A stretch of 64,000 nucleotides of DNA from Chromatiaceae bacterium (GTDB taxonomy: Bacteria > Pseudomonadota > Gammaproteobacteria > Chromatiales > Chromatiaceae), in assembly GCA_022340805.1 (NCBI GenBank), contig JAJDNF010000002.1, positions 19,427 to 83,426 on the forward strand. The letters are read 5' to 3'. Shown here piece by piece: positions 39,543 through 48,823 of the stretch; position 1 is the stretch's first letter, and each line of letters starts with the position of its first letter. Position numbers and translations under genes: made by a program. Below the pieces are notes generated by a model. That model ran no database searches, was not told the origin of the DNA, and saw only the letters and a program-made list of their open reading frames with translations.

Positions 39543-40010
39543 ATGCTGAAATCGAAATCAATCACGAAAGTGGTCGCAATGTCCGGTGTCGCGACAGCGC
39601 TGGCCTTTTCGCTGGCCACTGGGGCGGCCTATGCGGAAGACGAGACCATCGGTTCTGACGAGTACAGGATTTCCTGCCTGTCATGCCACGGCGTTGGTGG
39701 GCGCGGCAACGGGGTCCTGGCCAAGTTCCTAACCGTCAAACCAACGGACTTGACCTCGTTGGCGAAGAACAATGGCGGACAGTACCCTAACCTGAAGGCC
39801 GGCCAGTTCCCATTCTTGCGCGTCTACCAGGTGATCGACGGCCGGGCCGATGTCGGGGTCCATGGTGAGCGCGCGATGCCGGTCTGGGGAAATCGCTATC
39901 TTGCCCAACAACCGGGCGGGGTAAGCTCTTACGGCGGCGACTACGAGAAGATGGTTCGCGGACGCATACTCGAACTCGTCTATTACCTGCAGTCGATCCA
40001 GCAGTATTGA
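39543..40010 (+). CDS. Periplasmic monohaem cytochrome c
   Basis: 155 aa from ATG 39543, with AAGGAGG 6 bp upstream. A signal peptide of about 30 residues (ending GAAYAE) is followed by the haem site ISCLSCHGVGGRGNG and an axial Met in ERAMPVWGNRY. The short YYLQSIQQY helix ends the protein. It is a small class I cytochrome c for periplasmic electron transfer, of unknown partner; could serve thiosulfate or sulfide oxidation, but is not one of the Sox cytochromes by sequence. Stands alone, convergent with the sen cluster. Confidence 0.9.
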   Translation: MLKSKSITKVVAMSGVATALAFSLATGAAYAEDETIGSDEYRISCLSCHGVGGRGNGVLAKFLTVKPTDLTSLAKNNGGQYPNLKAGQFPFLRVYQVIDGRADVGVHGERAMPVWGNRYLAQQPGGVSSYGGDYEKMVRGRILELVYYLQSIQQY

Positions 40011-40043
40011 TCGGGCAGATGCTGCGAGAGGGTGGGTTGTCGT

Positions 40044-42305
40044 TCAGACGAGCTCGATCGGTGCAGTTGCCGTGCTGCCCTCACTCACCCGGCCGATGAT
40101 CGCCGCGTGCGGATAACCGCGCGCGTGAAGTGCCGCGAGGCATGCCTCGGCGTTTGCCGATGGTACGCCGGCCAGCAGGCCGCCCGCGGTTTGCGGGTCG
40201 AACAGCAGCGGATAAAGCGGCTGCAGGTTGACGCGTTCGAGGTCGCGCACGGCGCGCCGCAGGCGCAGGTTCTGCGGCTGTAGTGACGACAGGATCCCGG
40301 CTGCAACCGTCTCGCGGGCGCCCTCCAGGACCGGGATGGCATCCACGGTGATCTGTGCATCGACGCCCGCGGCACGGGTCATTTCGATCAGATGCCCGAG
40401 CAGGCCGAAGCCGGTAACATCGGTACACGCGGTGACGCCATGCGCCTGCAGGCACTCGGCGGCGTCCTGGCTGGATTGCAGCATCGAGCAGATGGCGCTG
40501 TCGATCCAACGCCCCCTGGCGCGCTGTCGCATGTCGGCAGCGAACAGCGTGCCGGTCCCTATCGGTTTGGTCAGAATGAGCGCGTCCCCCACCTGCAGCC
40601 CTGCCTTGCGCAGCAGTCGATCGGCTACGATCAGGCCGTTTACGGTGAGGCCGAAGGCCAGTTCGGCGCCCTCGCTGGAATGCCCGCCGGTGAGCGCGGC
40701 ACCTGTCTTGGTGGTCACCGCCAGTGCGCCGCTGATCACATCGAACAGGGTTTCCTCCACGACCCGCTCGCGGCCGTAAGGCACGGTCGCAATGGCCAAT
40801 ACCGATTGTGGCTCGGCACCCATCGCGAACAGATCACCCAGCGCATGATTGGCGGCTATCTGGCCGAAAACGTAGGCATCGTCGATGAAAGACCGGAAGT
40901 AATCGACGCTCTGCACCAGCAGCATGCCTTCCGGAACGCGGTAGACGGCGGCGTCATCCGGTGAGTCGAGTCCAATCACGACGTCGTCGCGATGCTGTAC
41001 CGGCAGGCGTTGCATGACGCGACTGAGTACCGTGCCACCGACCTTGGCGCCACAGCCCCCACAACGCATGGCCACGGTCGACAGTTCCTTGATCGCCTGT
41101 TCGTCTGCGACCCCTTTGGCCAGCTCTGGTGCAGACTCTGCCGGCATCGCCGGCAATTCGTTGAAGCGCTGCATGAAGCGCCGGTCGATCCAGTCCTTCA
41201 GTGTCCACAACCATTTGCCTTCCAGTGACCAACCGCCGCGTGACGCGACGGCGTAGCGATCGCCAGTACTGATCAGGCCGAGAAATCTGCGCTGCGGGCG
41301 ATATCTGCCGAGCGGCCGCGCCGTGCAGGCGCGGCGCAGGTTGTCGCTCAGCACTGGACCCTGACGCACCGCGAACACCCCTGACTTGGGCCTGGCCTGT
41401 GGCAGTGAGGCAATGTCGCCAGCCGCAAATACTTCAGGATGTGACACCGATTGCAGACAGTCGTCGACCAGGATGAAGCCATGCTCATCCACGGCCAGGC
41501 CGGATGCCTCTGGCCACGCAGGTGCCGCGGCCTGGGTGACCCAGAACACCGCATCTGCGCGACGCGCCTCACGGCCCTCTATATGCACCGCATGCGCAGT
41601 CACCTCGACCACTCTATGCGTGGTGCGCAACGCGATGCCGCGTTCGCCGAATATGCGGGCAAAACGTCGCCGCACCCCGGCGTTGTGGGTTGGCAGGATG
41701 GTCTCGCCGTCGGTCAAGAGTTCATAGTGCAGCCGGCGCGGGTCATCGCCGTGCTGCCTGAGCAGGCTGGCCAGGCGATGCTGGGTCGACAGCGCCAGTT
41801 CCACGCCGCCGGCGCCACCGCCTACCACGACCACGTGAAATGGCCCCTGGCTGGCCAGGACCCGCTGCTGCAATGACCGCCATTGCTGCAGCCAGGTGTC
41901 GATGGGTTTGACCGGCATCGCGTGTTCGAGCGCGCCCGGCACGTCGATTGTGCGCGGCCGCGAGCCGGTGTTGATCGACAGCAGGTCAAAGGCTATCGGC
42001 GGCCGCCCGTGGGCGATCACCTGGCGACGCTCGAGATCGAGGCCTTCCACTTCGGCATGGTAGAGACGCGCCGCGGCGAAGCGCGCGAGCGGTCCGAGAT
42101 CGATATGGCAGTCATCGTAGCCGTAATGTCCGGCGACATACCCCGGCAGCATCCCCGAGTACGGGGTGTCGATGTCGCGCGTTACCAGGGTCAGACGAAC
42201 CCCGGGCAGGGGCTGCATGCCGAAGCGCCGCAGCACCGACACGTGTGCGTGCCCACCACCGATGAGTACCAGATCCCTGACTACGGGTGTTTGTACAGCC
42301 TGCAT
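40044..42305 (-). CDS. senC: SenC: pyridine-nucleotide oxidoreductase fused to selenide, water dikinase (SelD)
   Basis: 753 aa. Residues 1 to about 385 are an NADH-dehydrogenase-like FAD/NAD domain (LVLIGGGHAHVSVLRRFG, VVVGGGAGGVELALS, VFAAGDIASLPQARP). From about 405 it is SelD, with the catalytic Cys and Lys in MRCGGCGAKVGG, then DYFRSFIDDAYVFGQIAANH and GGHSSEGAELAFG. SelD makes selenophosphate from selenide and ATP. Here Cys, not selenocysteine, fills the site. The fused oxidoreductase could supply selenide, by inference. The gene lies 26 bp downstream of senA and next to a divergent senB, so it belongs to selenoneine synthesis, though it could also feed Se-tRNA or selenoprotein pathways. 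Confidence 0.9.
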   Translation of the reverse strand: MQAVQTPVVRDLVLIGGGHAHVSVLRRFGMQPLPGVRLTLVTRDIDTPYSGMLPGYVAGHYGYDDCHIDLGPLARFAAARLYHAEVEGLDLERRQVIAHGRPPIAFDLLSINTGSRPRTIDVPGALEHAMPVKPIDTWLQQWRSLQQRVLASQGPFHVVVVGGGAGGVELALSTQHRLASLLRQHGDDPRRLHYELLTDGETILPTHNAGVRRRFARIFGERGIALRTTHRVVEVTAHAVHIEGREARRADAVFWVTQAAAPAWPEASGLAVDEHGFILVDDCLQSVSHPEVFAAGDIASLPQARPKSGVFAVRQGPVLSDNLRRACTARPLGRYRPQRRFLGLISTGDRYAVASRGGWSLEGKWLWTLKDWIDRRFMQRFNELPAMPAESAPELAKGVADEQAIKELSTVAMRCGGCGAKVGGTVLSRVMQRLPVQHRDDVVIGLDSPDDAAVYRVPEGMLLVQSVDYFRSFIDDAYVFGQIAANHALGDLFAMGAEPQSVLAIATVPYGRERVVEETLFDVISGALAVTTKTGAALTGGHSSEGAELAFGLTVNGLIVADRLLRKAGLQVGDALILTKPIGTGTLFAADMRQRARGRWIDSAICSMLQSSQDAAECLQAHGVTACTDVTGFGLLGHLIEMTRAAGVDAQITVDAIPVLEGARETVAAGILSSLQPQNLRLRRAVRDLERVNLQPLYPLLFDPQTAGGLLAGVPSANAEACLAALHARGYPHAAIIGRVSEGSTATAPIELV

Positions 42306-42331
42306 TGCCTTTTCTTTCAGTGTATGCCGGG

Positions 42332-43615
42332 TCAGAGGGCGCAGGTCCGAAAGCCCGCAAACACGTCATTGCGGTGCGGCGCGTAGTAATTGCGCCAGGT
42401 GTTGCGTATCAGACGTGCGCGCGTCGACCAGGCGCCGCCCCGCAGTACCCGTGTGGTGCCGAACAGCGGCTGCGAATAGTCGCTGTACATGTCCGGTGTG
42501 AATTGCGGATAAGGCGCGAACACGCTTTCCGTCCACTCCCAGGCGTTGCCGAGCATCTGGCGGCAGCCAAACGCGCTGTCACCGGCAGGCAGGGCACCTA
42601 CATCGATGGTGCCCAGCGAATCGCCGTCAAGACTGGCCAGCGCCGGCGTCGGCTCGGCATCGCCCCAGGGGTATCGTCGCTTGGTCGCGGTCAATCCCGA
42701 CCCATCGGGCGTCGGCTGCGCTGCGGCCGCAACCTCCCATTCCAGCTCGCTTGGCAGGCGGCGCCCGGCCCAGCGACAGTATGCCTGCGCCTCGTGCCAG
42801 CTGACGTGGATAACGGCCGCGTGTGGCCGCAGCGGCTGCCAGGTGTCGAAGTGGCGCTGTTCCCAGCCATCCCCCCGGGGGCGCCAATACACCGGGTGCT
42901 CGAGTCCCTGGCTGAGCCGCCAGCCCCAGCCTGCGTCGTCCCAGTGCGCGCGCTCATGGTAGCCGCCGGCGTCGACAAATGCGGCAAACTCGCTGTTGCT
43001 CACCGCCGCGCGTGCGATCTGGAATGGTTCGACCTCGCGCACATGGCCCCATTTCTCATTATCGAAGACGAAGCCGCTGTGCGGCGTTGCGCCGAGCAGG
43101 AAGCGACCGCCGGGGATCCGGGCGTCGCCGGCCAGGCCGCCGCCCGCCGGATTCGGCGCCGGGGCACCGAATGCCGGGGCCGGATAGCCCAACGTCTGGC
43201 GCGTGTAGGTAAAGGCCTCGGTGTGCATGTCTTCGTGGAACACCGCGTATTGCGTGAGGTAGTCGCGTTGTGGGTCCGGTGGATCCTGCTCCAGGTGCCG
43301 GCAGACACTTGCCTGCACCTCCTGCATATACGCGAGGGTTGCTGGCAGGTCCGGCAGCGGCAGATCCCAGCGCGTGGCGTGCGCGATCGTGATCGAATCG
43401 TACAGGCTGTCCGCCCCGGGCATTACCGGCGCTTCGCCGAGGTGTTTACGCAGGATCCAGTACTCGTAGAAATAGGCCGTATGGCCAATCTCCCAGCGCA
43501 GCGGATTCACGATATCCATCCGCGGCCCCATCATCTGCCAATGATCCAACCCTGCGATCAGCTGCAAGGTCCGATCCCTGGCGTCGCGCACCTGCGCTGG
43601 CAAAGATTCCGACAT
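42332..43615 (-). CDS. senA: SenA: selenoneine synthase (EgtB-like)
   Basis: 427 aa, two domains: an N-terminal DinB-like iron domain (LDHWQMMGPRMDI, HTAYFYEYWIL, FHEDMHTEAFTYTRQTLG, with the His-x3-His-x-Glu iron site) and a C-terminal FGE-sulfatase-type domain (VSWHEAQAYCRWAGRRLPSE, NAWEWTESVF, RGGAWSTRARLIRNTWRN). EgtB makes ergothioneine by joining sulfur to hercynine; SenA uses selenosugar instead. Context with senB and SelD favours SenA over EgtB, but EgtB is the alternative since no egtD is in the window to judge by. senC follows 26 bp downstream on the same strand. Confidence 0.82.
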   Translation of the reverse strand: MSESLPAQVRDARDRTLQLIAGLDHWQMMGPRMDIVNPLRWEIGHTAYFYEYWILRKHLGEAPVMPGADSLYDSITIAHATRWDLPLPDLPATLAYMQEVQASVCRHLEQDPPDPQRDYLTQYAVFHEDMHTEAFTYTRQTLGYPAPAFGAPAPNPAGGGLAGDARIPGGRFLLGATPHSGFVFDNEKWGHVREVEPFQIARAAVSNSEFAAFVDAGGYHERAHWDDAGWGWRLSQGLEHPVYWRPRGDGWEQRHFDTWQPLRPHAAVIHVSWHEAQAYCRWAGRRLPSELEWEVAAAAQPTPDGSGLTATKRRYPWGDAEPTPALASLDGDSLGTIDVGALPAGDSAFGCRQMLGNAWEWTESVFAPYPQFTPDMYSDYSQPLFGTTRVLRGGAWSTRARLIRNTWRNYYAPHRNDVFAGFRTCAL

Positions 43616-43751
43616 CTGGCATGCACCCGTTTGTGGCCCGGCTTGATGTTCTCAAGGACCGGCGGCAAAGTCACACCCCTGTGCTCTTGACAGGTCGTCT
43701 GCCGGCGCCGCAATACCGCGCACCGCCCCATCCACCACGGGTGCCATCAGC
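43616..43751. promoter_or_regulatory. Divergent senA / senB promoter region
   Basis: 136 bp. TTGACA at 43687-43692 is a perfect -35 box pointing towards senB, but the spacing 17-18 bp downstream gives only a poor -10 (CAATAC). The senA promoter is not obvious. No clear metal or selenium operator. Confidence 0.35.
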
Positions 43752-44702
43752 ATGCACATCCTTGTTGTCACTCCAGCACAACCGGGCTCTCTGTCCGGCA
43801 ATCGGGCCACGGCCAACCGCTGGGCGCGGTTGCTGCGCTCGCTGGGTCATCGCGTCGATGTTGTGGTCGAATATCGCGGTGAGACCGCCGACCTGATGAT
43901 CGCCCTGCATGCCTGGCGCAGTGCGGCTGCGGTGCAGGCGTTTTCCCGTCTTCATCCCGACCGGCCCCTGGTGGTTGTGCTCACCGGGACCGACGCCTAT
44001 CGATTTATCCACACCCATGCCGACGAAACCCTCGCCTCGCTGGCCACGGCGGATCGCATAGTCGGTTTGCATCGATTGATCTCCACCTGCGTGCCCGATG
44101 CCGAGCTTCACAAGCTGCGCGTTATCTATCAGTCGGCCAGGCCGCTGGCCGGGCACAGGCGGCCGCGACAAGTCTTCCGTGTCTGCGTCGCCGGTCATCT
44201 GCGCGAAGAGAAGGATTCGTTGCGCTCGGCCTATGCGGTGCGCGACCTGCCGGCAGGCAGCCGTATCCGGGTTGATGCCTACGGCAAGGCCCATAGCGGG
44301 GAATGGGACAGCGCGGCGCGTGCCGAAGCGACTGCAAATCCGCGCTATCGCTGGCATGGCGAGGTTGCGCACGCGCGGCTGCGCGATGTCTACCGGCGCT
44401 CGCACCTTTTGGCCCTGACCTCGCGCATGGAGGGCGGTGCCAACGTCATCTCCGAGGCAGTCATGGCGGATCTGCCTGTGGTTGCGTCGCGGATCCCGGG
44501 CTCGGTGGGGTTGCTCGGTGACGACTACCCCGGCTACTACCCGGCAGCAGATACCCGGGCCCTGCGCGATCTGCTGCTGCGGGCGGAGGCAGACTCGGAA
44601 TTCTATGCCAGCCTGGAGAATGCCTGCCGGTCACGCCGGCCGCTGTTTACCGAGCAGGCGGAAAGAGACGGCTGGGCCGGGTTGTTGGCCGAGCTGGCCT
44701 GA
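43752..44702 (+). CDS. senB: SenB: selenosugar synthase (GT-B glycosyltransferase fold)
   Basis: 316 aa. GT-B-fold protein with an N-terminal Rossmann half (HILVVTPAQPGSLSGNRAT, TANRWARLLRSLGHRVDV, VVLTGTDAYRFI) and a C-terminal donor-binding half (RMEGGANVISEAVMADLPV, the EGG..VISEA glycosyltransferase signature). SenB condenses selenophosphate from SelD with UDP-sugar to give the selenosugar used by SenA. Distinct from other glycosyltransferases because it stands divergent from senA-senC. This completes the set for selenoneine; hercynine formation (EgtD) must be encoded elsewhere. Confidence 0.85.
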   Translation: MHILVVTPAQPGSLSGNRATANRWARLLRSLGHRVDVVVEYRGETADLMIALHAWRSAAAVQAFSRLHPDRPLVVVLTGTDAYRFIHTHADETLASLATADRIVGLHRLISTCVPDAELHKLRVIYQSARPLAGHRRPRQVFRVCVAGHLREEKDSLRSAYAVRDLPAGSRIRVDAYGKAHSGEWDSAARAEATANPRYRWHGEVAHARLRDVYRRSHLLALTSRMEGGANVISEAVMADLPVVASRIPGSVGLLGDDYPGYYPAADTRALRDLLLRAEADSEFYASLENACRSRRPLFTEQAERDGWAGLLAELA

Positions 44703-44811
44703 GCCGGTCATCGCCGATGGCGGCCGGTGGAGTGGCGCGGCGATAATCCTGCCTGTGGATCTCGGGCCGCGCCAGTCAAGCGCACAGCGCCTTTCGCCCG
44801 TCAGCGGCCTG

Positions 44812-45564
44812 TCAGGACGGGGGCTCATGATCGATCATTTCCAGCAGGTCCTCGAGCAGGGCAGTAGACAGGCGCTCGCCCTTGGCCGGCGTGGCGCGCG
44901 TCGGGTCGCCGTTGACGCCTGCCGGTGAATAGTTCGGCGCCTCGGGGTCGAGGCGCTTGAACATGCCGTGTACGATTCGTACCGGGGCGGGGCGGGCGCT
45001 GCGCATGCTCACCCGATGCGGTGCGATCGCGAGCATGATGGAGGTTTCCACCTCGTCTGCATGTCCGCCCCACGGTTGTTCTTCAATCTCTGCCAGGGCT
45101 TGCGCAAACCGCGGGCCGGCGTAGACATTGGCAAGTCGAGTGGTTCGGCAGAATCGCGGGTCGTGAATGACTTGCTCGAGCGGCGCTATCGTACTGAGGC
45201 CGGTGTTCAGGACAACGATGCGTGATGCCCCGGCCCGCACCAGTCCCACCAGGATGCCGCTGATCGTCGCGATGAAGGCCTCACGTGGGATGGAGATGCT
45301 GCCCGGATAGTCTACGAACGCCGGATAGTAGCCGTACGCCACGGTAGGCCAGACGACGACATTGCGACGTTCGACCATTCGCTCCACCAGCCACTCCGCC
45401 TGCAGGTAGTCGGTGCCGAGCGGCAGGTGGTGACCGTGCTGTTTGGCGGCGGCGCCGATCGGCAGCGCGGCGAGCGCACCTGCCGTCAGGCGCTGCTCGA
45501 CCTCTGGCCACGCAAGGTCCGCGACGCGAGCCCCAGGCGCCGCAGGCACTTCAGTGTTCTCCAT
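44812..45564 (-). CDS. Creatininase-family protein with altered metal ligands
   Basis: 250 aa. The creatininase fold is seen in IGAAAKQHGHHLPLGTDYLQ, VDYPGSISIPREAF and the late HADEVETSIMLAIAPHRV. In standard members the first motif has EQHG with Glu as a metal ligand; here it is KQHG, and the usual NGHGGN loop reads LNTGLST. So either a subfamily with other ligands or a changed activity. Members include creatininase, MftE and other amidohydrolases; no substrate can be assigned. It is convergent with senB, 109 bp away, with no obvious functional tie. Confidence 0.78.
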   Translation of the reverse strand: MENTEVPAAPGARVADLAWPEVEQRLTAGALAALPIGAAAKQHGHHLPLGTDYLQAEWLVERMVERRNVVVWPTVAYGYYPAFVDYPGSISIPREAFIATISGILVGLVRAGASRIVVLNTGLSTIAPLEQVIHDPRFCRTTRLANVYAGPRFAQALAEIEEQPWGGHADEVETSIMLAIAPHRVSMRSARPAPVRIVHGMFKRLDPEAPNYSPAGVNGDPTRATPAKGERLSTALLEDLLEMIDHEPPS

Positions 45565-46053
45565 CGCTGGAACTCATCGTTGCCGGCTTCATCTCTGTAT
45601 AGCAGAAGTCATCCTCAGACCTGACCACAAGGCTGCAGAGGAAGGTTCACGACCCGGTATTGGCCTGGCGCCACATGCCAATAGTGGACCGGGTCCACCC
45701 AAACGCATGAATGGCGAGGCCGGTTGCGCAACACAGACTCCATGCCGGCCCGCGCCGCTCTCGGGGTGGTCGAGACCGGCGCCGCAAACGGCCTGGAAAA
45801 GCGCCATGCCGATAGACCCAATCAGCAGAGATCTGGCGAACGTTTCGCCGATCGGGGCTATCGCAGATGGCCGGCCGACACCGCATGCCGACCGATTAAG
45901 AACCGCTTCCAGGGTCACCGGGCAGCGATCGAATTCTTGAGTACCGAGCGCTTATTCCACGAGTTCGAGGCGCTGATCGCTCGGCCCGTGGTCTGACTGC
46001 AGCGTTGGGTTTTACCGAGCAGGAGCGAGGTGAGGTCTCGCCTTGGCAGAGAA
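45565..46053. other. Intergenic, no supported gene
   Basis: About 490 bp, with several overlapping weak frames on both strands, none with a start signal. Possibly decayed coding DNA. The tRNA-Ala gene follows. Confidence 0.4.
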
Positions 46054-46129
<76 letters not shown>

Positions 46130-46725
46130 GATTGCATGAGCAAAGAGTAGCGCGCTATTCAGCCCGATGGTAGAGGCGCGTGCCTGGTCTCGGCCTGCCG
46201 GTCGGTTGCCGGCTGGGTCTGTGGTTCGCGGTCGTGGCCTACCTCCGAGCCCGGCTATCGGTGCGCGCAGCGGATAAGGACGGGACGTGGGAACGCAAGG
46301 GCTGGCGAGGGTTTCACGGCCCGGAAGGTGCGCTTCGACTCGGAAGGCTTCAAGGTCACCTTCAAGGGCGACCCAGGGCCCGAGGTCGATTTGCTCGGCT
46401 GATCTGTGATCGGCACGCCCTTCCCATCGCTCCGGCGTCGAAATGCCAGAAAGGGTCGGCCGTTCAGACCTCCGGCCGGCGGATCATGGCCCGATGCCAA
46501 GGTGCCCGACGATCGCTGGCGATGGGGGGTGCCTAGGGCACAGTTGCCGCAAAACCAGGCGCTGCCGTCGTTCCAGGTGCGGTGCAGCACGCCAACAACC
46601 GAGCGAATTCGTCGTTCTAAGAGACGCGGATGTTATGCTAGCGTCACCATTCGTACGGACCTGCCTGGCCCGCCTTGACGCGTGATTTGAAATTGATCCC
46701 GACCACAACCCCTGCAGTGTTGTCG
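46130..46725. other. Intergenic downstream of tRNA-Ala
   Basis: About 600 bp. A plus-strand stretch ending at the TGA 46400-46402 reads RFDSEGFKVTFKGDPGPEVD and looks like protein, but no start codon is present in frame; it could be the tail of a lost gene. A minus-strand frame (46255-46590) over the same bases is also open. No tRNA-linked integrase or att repeat seen. Confidence 0.4.
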
Positions 46726-47235
46726 ATGCCAGAGGGCCGGCTGCTTGGCCTGGCTTTACTACTCATATCGTCGATCGCAACGGCTGACGACGCGGTCCCG
46801 GATAATGCGTCCTCACTAACGGATTGGTTCGACTCGGTCTATATCCAGGTGGGCTATGGTACCCATTGGAACGACAGTGATGACTACACGGGGACACCGC
46901 TACTTGGTGGCATCGAAGCGGCGCACAACGACCGACACCGTATCGGAATCGCATTGTTCAACAATTCCTTCGGCCAGTTCTCACAGTATTACTACTACGG
47001 TTACAAATGGCAGATGCCGTTTATTGCAGAGTCGGCGTACGTCAAACTCAGCGGCGGACTGATTCATGGGTATAAGGATGAATACGAAGACCGGCTCCCC
47101 TTCAATCACAGCGGGTGGGCACCGGTGATCATTCCATCGTTAGGCTGGAAGCACGGCCGCCTGGGTTTCGATTTGGCGATACTTGGTGATGCCGGTTTGA
47201 TGTTTTCGGTCGGCTACGACGCCTGGCAAAGGTGA
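46726..47235 (+). CDS. Exported beta-barrel-like protein
   Basis: 169 aa from ATG 46726 (the frame is open from a TTG at 46675). Signal peptide LGLALLLISSIATADDA. The mature part is rich in aromatic strands: YIQVGYGTHWNDS, RHRIGIALFNNSFGQFSQYY, ESAYVKLSGGLIHGYKDEY, then a SVGYDAWQR end. It looks like a small outer-membrane barrel, similar in pattern to proteins sometimes labelled sn-glycerol-3-phosphate transporter, a label with no evidence here. No close neighbour in operon. Function unknown. Confidence 0.65.
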   Translation: MPEGRLLGLALLLISSIATADDAVPDNASSLTDWFDSVYIQVGYGTHWNDSDDYTGTPLLGGIEAAHNDRHRIGIALFNNSFGQFSQYYYYGYKWQMPFIAESAYVKLSGGLIHGYKDEYEDRLPFNHSGWAPVIIPSLGWKHGRLGFDLAILGDAGLMFSVGYDAWQR

Positions 47236-47308
47236 GCTGCACCCGATTTGTCACTGCGTCCGTCGTGAATGGCGTAGGCTCGGCATCTGGCCAAGGGAGG
47301 GTGCCAGT

Positions 47309-47659
47309 TTGAAGCAGGCAGCATTCACTGCGTGGGCTTGTCTGCCGTTTCTCCTCGGAACTGTCACGGGCGTTTTCGCCGATTCATGGACATGTCACAA
47401 AGCGGATCTCACCAGGCACGTGCTTGCGTTCTATCCAGCGGCGCCGGCGCGGTTGCCCTGCAAGGTCTACTACAGCAAGCCGAGGGAAAACGTCGTGCCA
47501 CGTGCGCTGTGGGACGCAGAGAGCACCGAAGGCTATTGCGACCGCAAAGCGGCCGAGTTTGTTGCCGTGCTGAAATCATGGGGGTGGAGCTGCACGGTTG
47601 ACGATGCCGAGCCTGCGACAGGCAGTGAAGCGAAAAAGACGCCTGCACCCCCGCGCTGA
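47309..47659 (+). CDS. Small exported Cys-containing protein, unknown function
   Basis: 116 aa. TTG 47309 is supported by GGGAGGG 6 bp upstream. Signal peptide ending VTGVFADS. The mature part has five Cys-like positions: SWTCHKADL, RLPCKVYYSKPRENVVPRAL, EGYCDRKAAEF and WGWSCTVDD, which would give two disulfides in the periplasm. The C-terminus is Pro/Lys-rich. No family recognised. It lies convergent with the carbonic anhydrase gene. Confidence 0.65.
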   Translation: MKQAAFTAWACLPFLLGTVTGVFADSWTCHKADLTRHVLAFYPAAPARLPCKVYYSKPRENVVPRALWDAESTEGYCDRKAAEFVAVLKSWGWSCTVDDAEPATGSEAKKTPAPPR

Positions 47660-47728
47660 CACGACATGCGTCGTTATGTCCGACCAGCTGTAGCTGCAGC
47701 TGACGCGAGGCAGGCCAGGGTTGCGGGC

Positions 47729-47759
47729 AAAGAAAACAGGGTCGGCAGGCCGACCCTGT
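47729..47759 (-). terminator. Rho-independent terminator of the carbonic anhydrase gene
   Basis: A 10-bp perfect stem (ACAGGGTCGG, loop CAGG/CCTG, CCGACCCTGT) followed on the minus strand by TTTTCTTT. It is 27 bp past the minus-strand stop at 47787. Confidence 0.85.
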
Positions 47760-47786
47760 GCGTGAGGTCAAATCGGCACTGCTGCG

Positions 47787-48368
47787 CTAGGCGGCTTTCC
47801 CGGCTGCGGTGGCCTCCGGGACCTCCACGAGTTGCCCTGTCTTGCAGTCGTAGATGTAGCCGTACACCGGGATGTAACCCGGTACGAGCGGGTGTGCCTT
47901 GATCCGCTTGACGTCCTCGACGACGCTTGCCGCATTGTCCGAGATGGTCAACCAGTTGATATAGCGTCCCTCTGGCGAGCCCGGCCCTTTGCCCGTGTCA
48001 TGCCAACCGCTGGCATCCACCGTGGCGGTTTCCAGGCTGTTGTTGAGCAGGTCGGTCATGATTTCGTTGGTAAAAGTCAGCATTCCGCAATCCGTGTGGT
48101 GGATCACGAACCACTCTCGCGTACCCAGTAGCTTGTGGGATATCACAAGGGAACGGATCGCATCGTCGCTGGCACGCCCACCCGCATTGCGAATCACGTG
48201 TGCATCGCCTTCCGCCAAGCCGGCGTACTTGGCCGGATCGAGGCGTGCGTCCATGCATGTCAAAATTGCGAAGCGCCGCCCCGGCGGCATTGGCAAGGCC
48301 CCTTTGTCTCCAAAATCGGCGGCATATGCGGCGTTCGCGGCGCGCACTTCATTTACTACATTGCTCAT
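47787..48368 (-). CDS. Beta-class carbonic anhydrase
   Basis: 193 aa. Zn ligands are seen as [12 protein letters not shown] and [12 protein letters not shown], with [16 protein letters not shown] between. This is the short class of beta-carbonic anhydrases (clade D), cytosolic. It interconverts CO2 and bicarbonate and, in a sulfur-oxidising autotroph, may supply bicarbonate; no carboxysome gene is in the window. The ATG 48368 is preceded by GGAGGAG 5 bp upstream. Ended by a good terminator. Confidence 0.93.
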   Translation of the reverse strand: MSNVVNEVRAANAAYAADFGDKGALPMPPGRRFAILTCMDARLDPAKYAGLAEGDAHVIRNAGGRASDDAIRSLVISHKLLGTREWFVIHHTDCGMLTFTNEIMTDLLNNSLETATVDASGWHDTGKGPGSPEGRYINWLTISDNAASVVEDVKRIKAHPLVPGYIPVYGYIYDCKTGQLVEVPEATAAGKAA

Positions 48369-48823
48369 GGTTACTCCTCCTCTGTCGTTATTTTGCTCGA
48401 CGAAGCCGGCAACAATCGGAACTTCGACGAAACACCAGTATAGGTGATCGTTATATGCCCGGGTCCCATGTTCGCGGGACAGAACCTCGGTTCATGCGCA
48501 ACAGGCCGCGGTTTGCAGTCGGGCAGCCTGCGCGGGCACCGGCCGACAGACGATTCGCGATGAGCTCTCCGGCGAGCCCGAATAAACACCGCGGCAGTGT
48601 TGATCAAGGGCGTTGTGAACGCGTATCAGGCAAAGGTTGCGGCGGTTTCGAAATATCGGTTCCCCGCAGCGATGTCGCGGACACAGCCATGTGCGATCCG
48701 CCGACGCGTCGGCGCGCTTGGGTACGGCGAGCCGATGGCTATCCCGCAACGATCATCAGGTGTTGGATCGAGCACTGCGACGGCATCGCATCGGCATAGG
48801 TGTCCCGGCCGACCGGACAGTCG
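48369..48823. other. Intergenic, no supported gene
   Basis: About 455 bp. Contains overlapping frames on both strands with no start signal. No repeat or RNA seen. Confidence 0.4.

Noticed and set aside
43616..43751. TTGACA as a strong senB promoter
   Set aside because: No fitting -10 at normal spacing, so only listed with low confidence.
45589..45918. Minus-strand frame of 109 codons
   Set aside because: No start signal, no domain and low-quality composition; may be shadow or decayed DNA.
46255..46590. Minus-strand frame of 111 codons after the tRNA gene
   Set aside because: A plus-strand stretch over the same bases reads more like protein, and neither has a proper start; left as unassigned.
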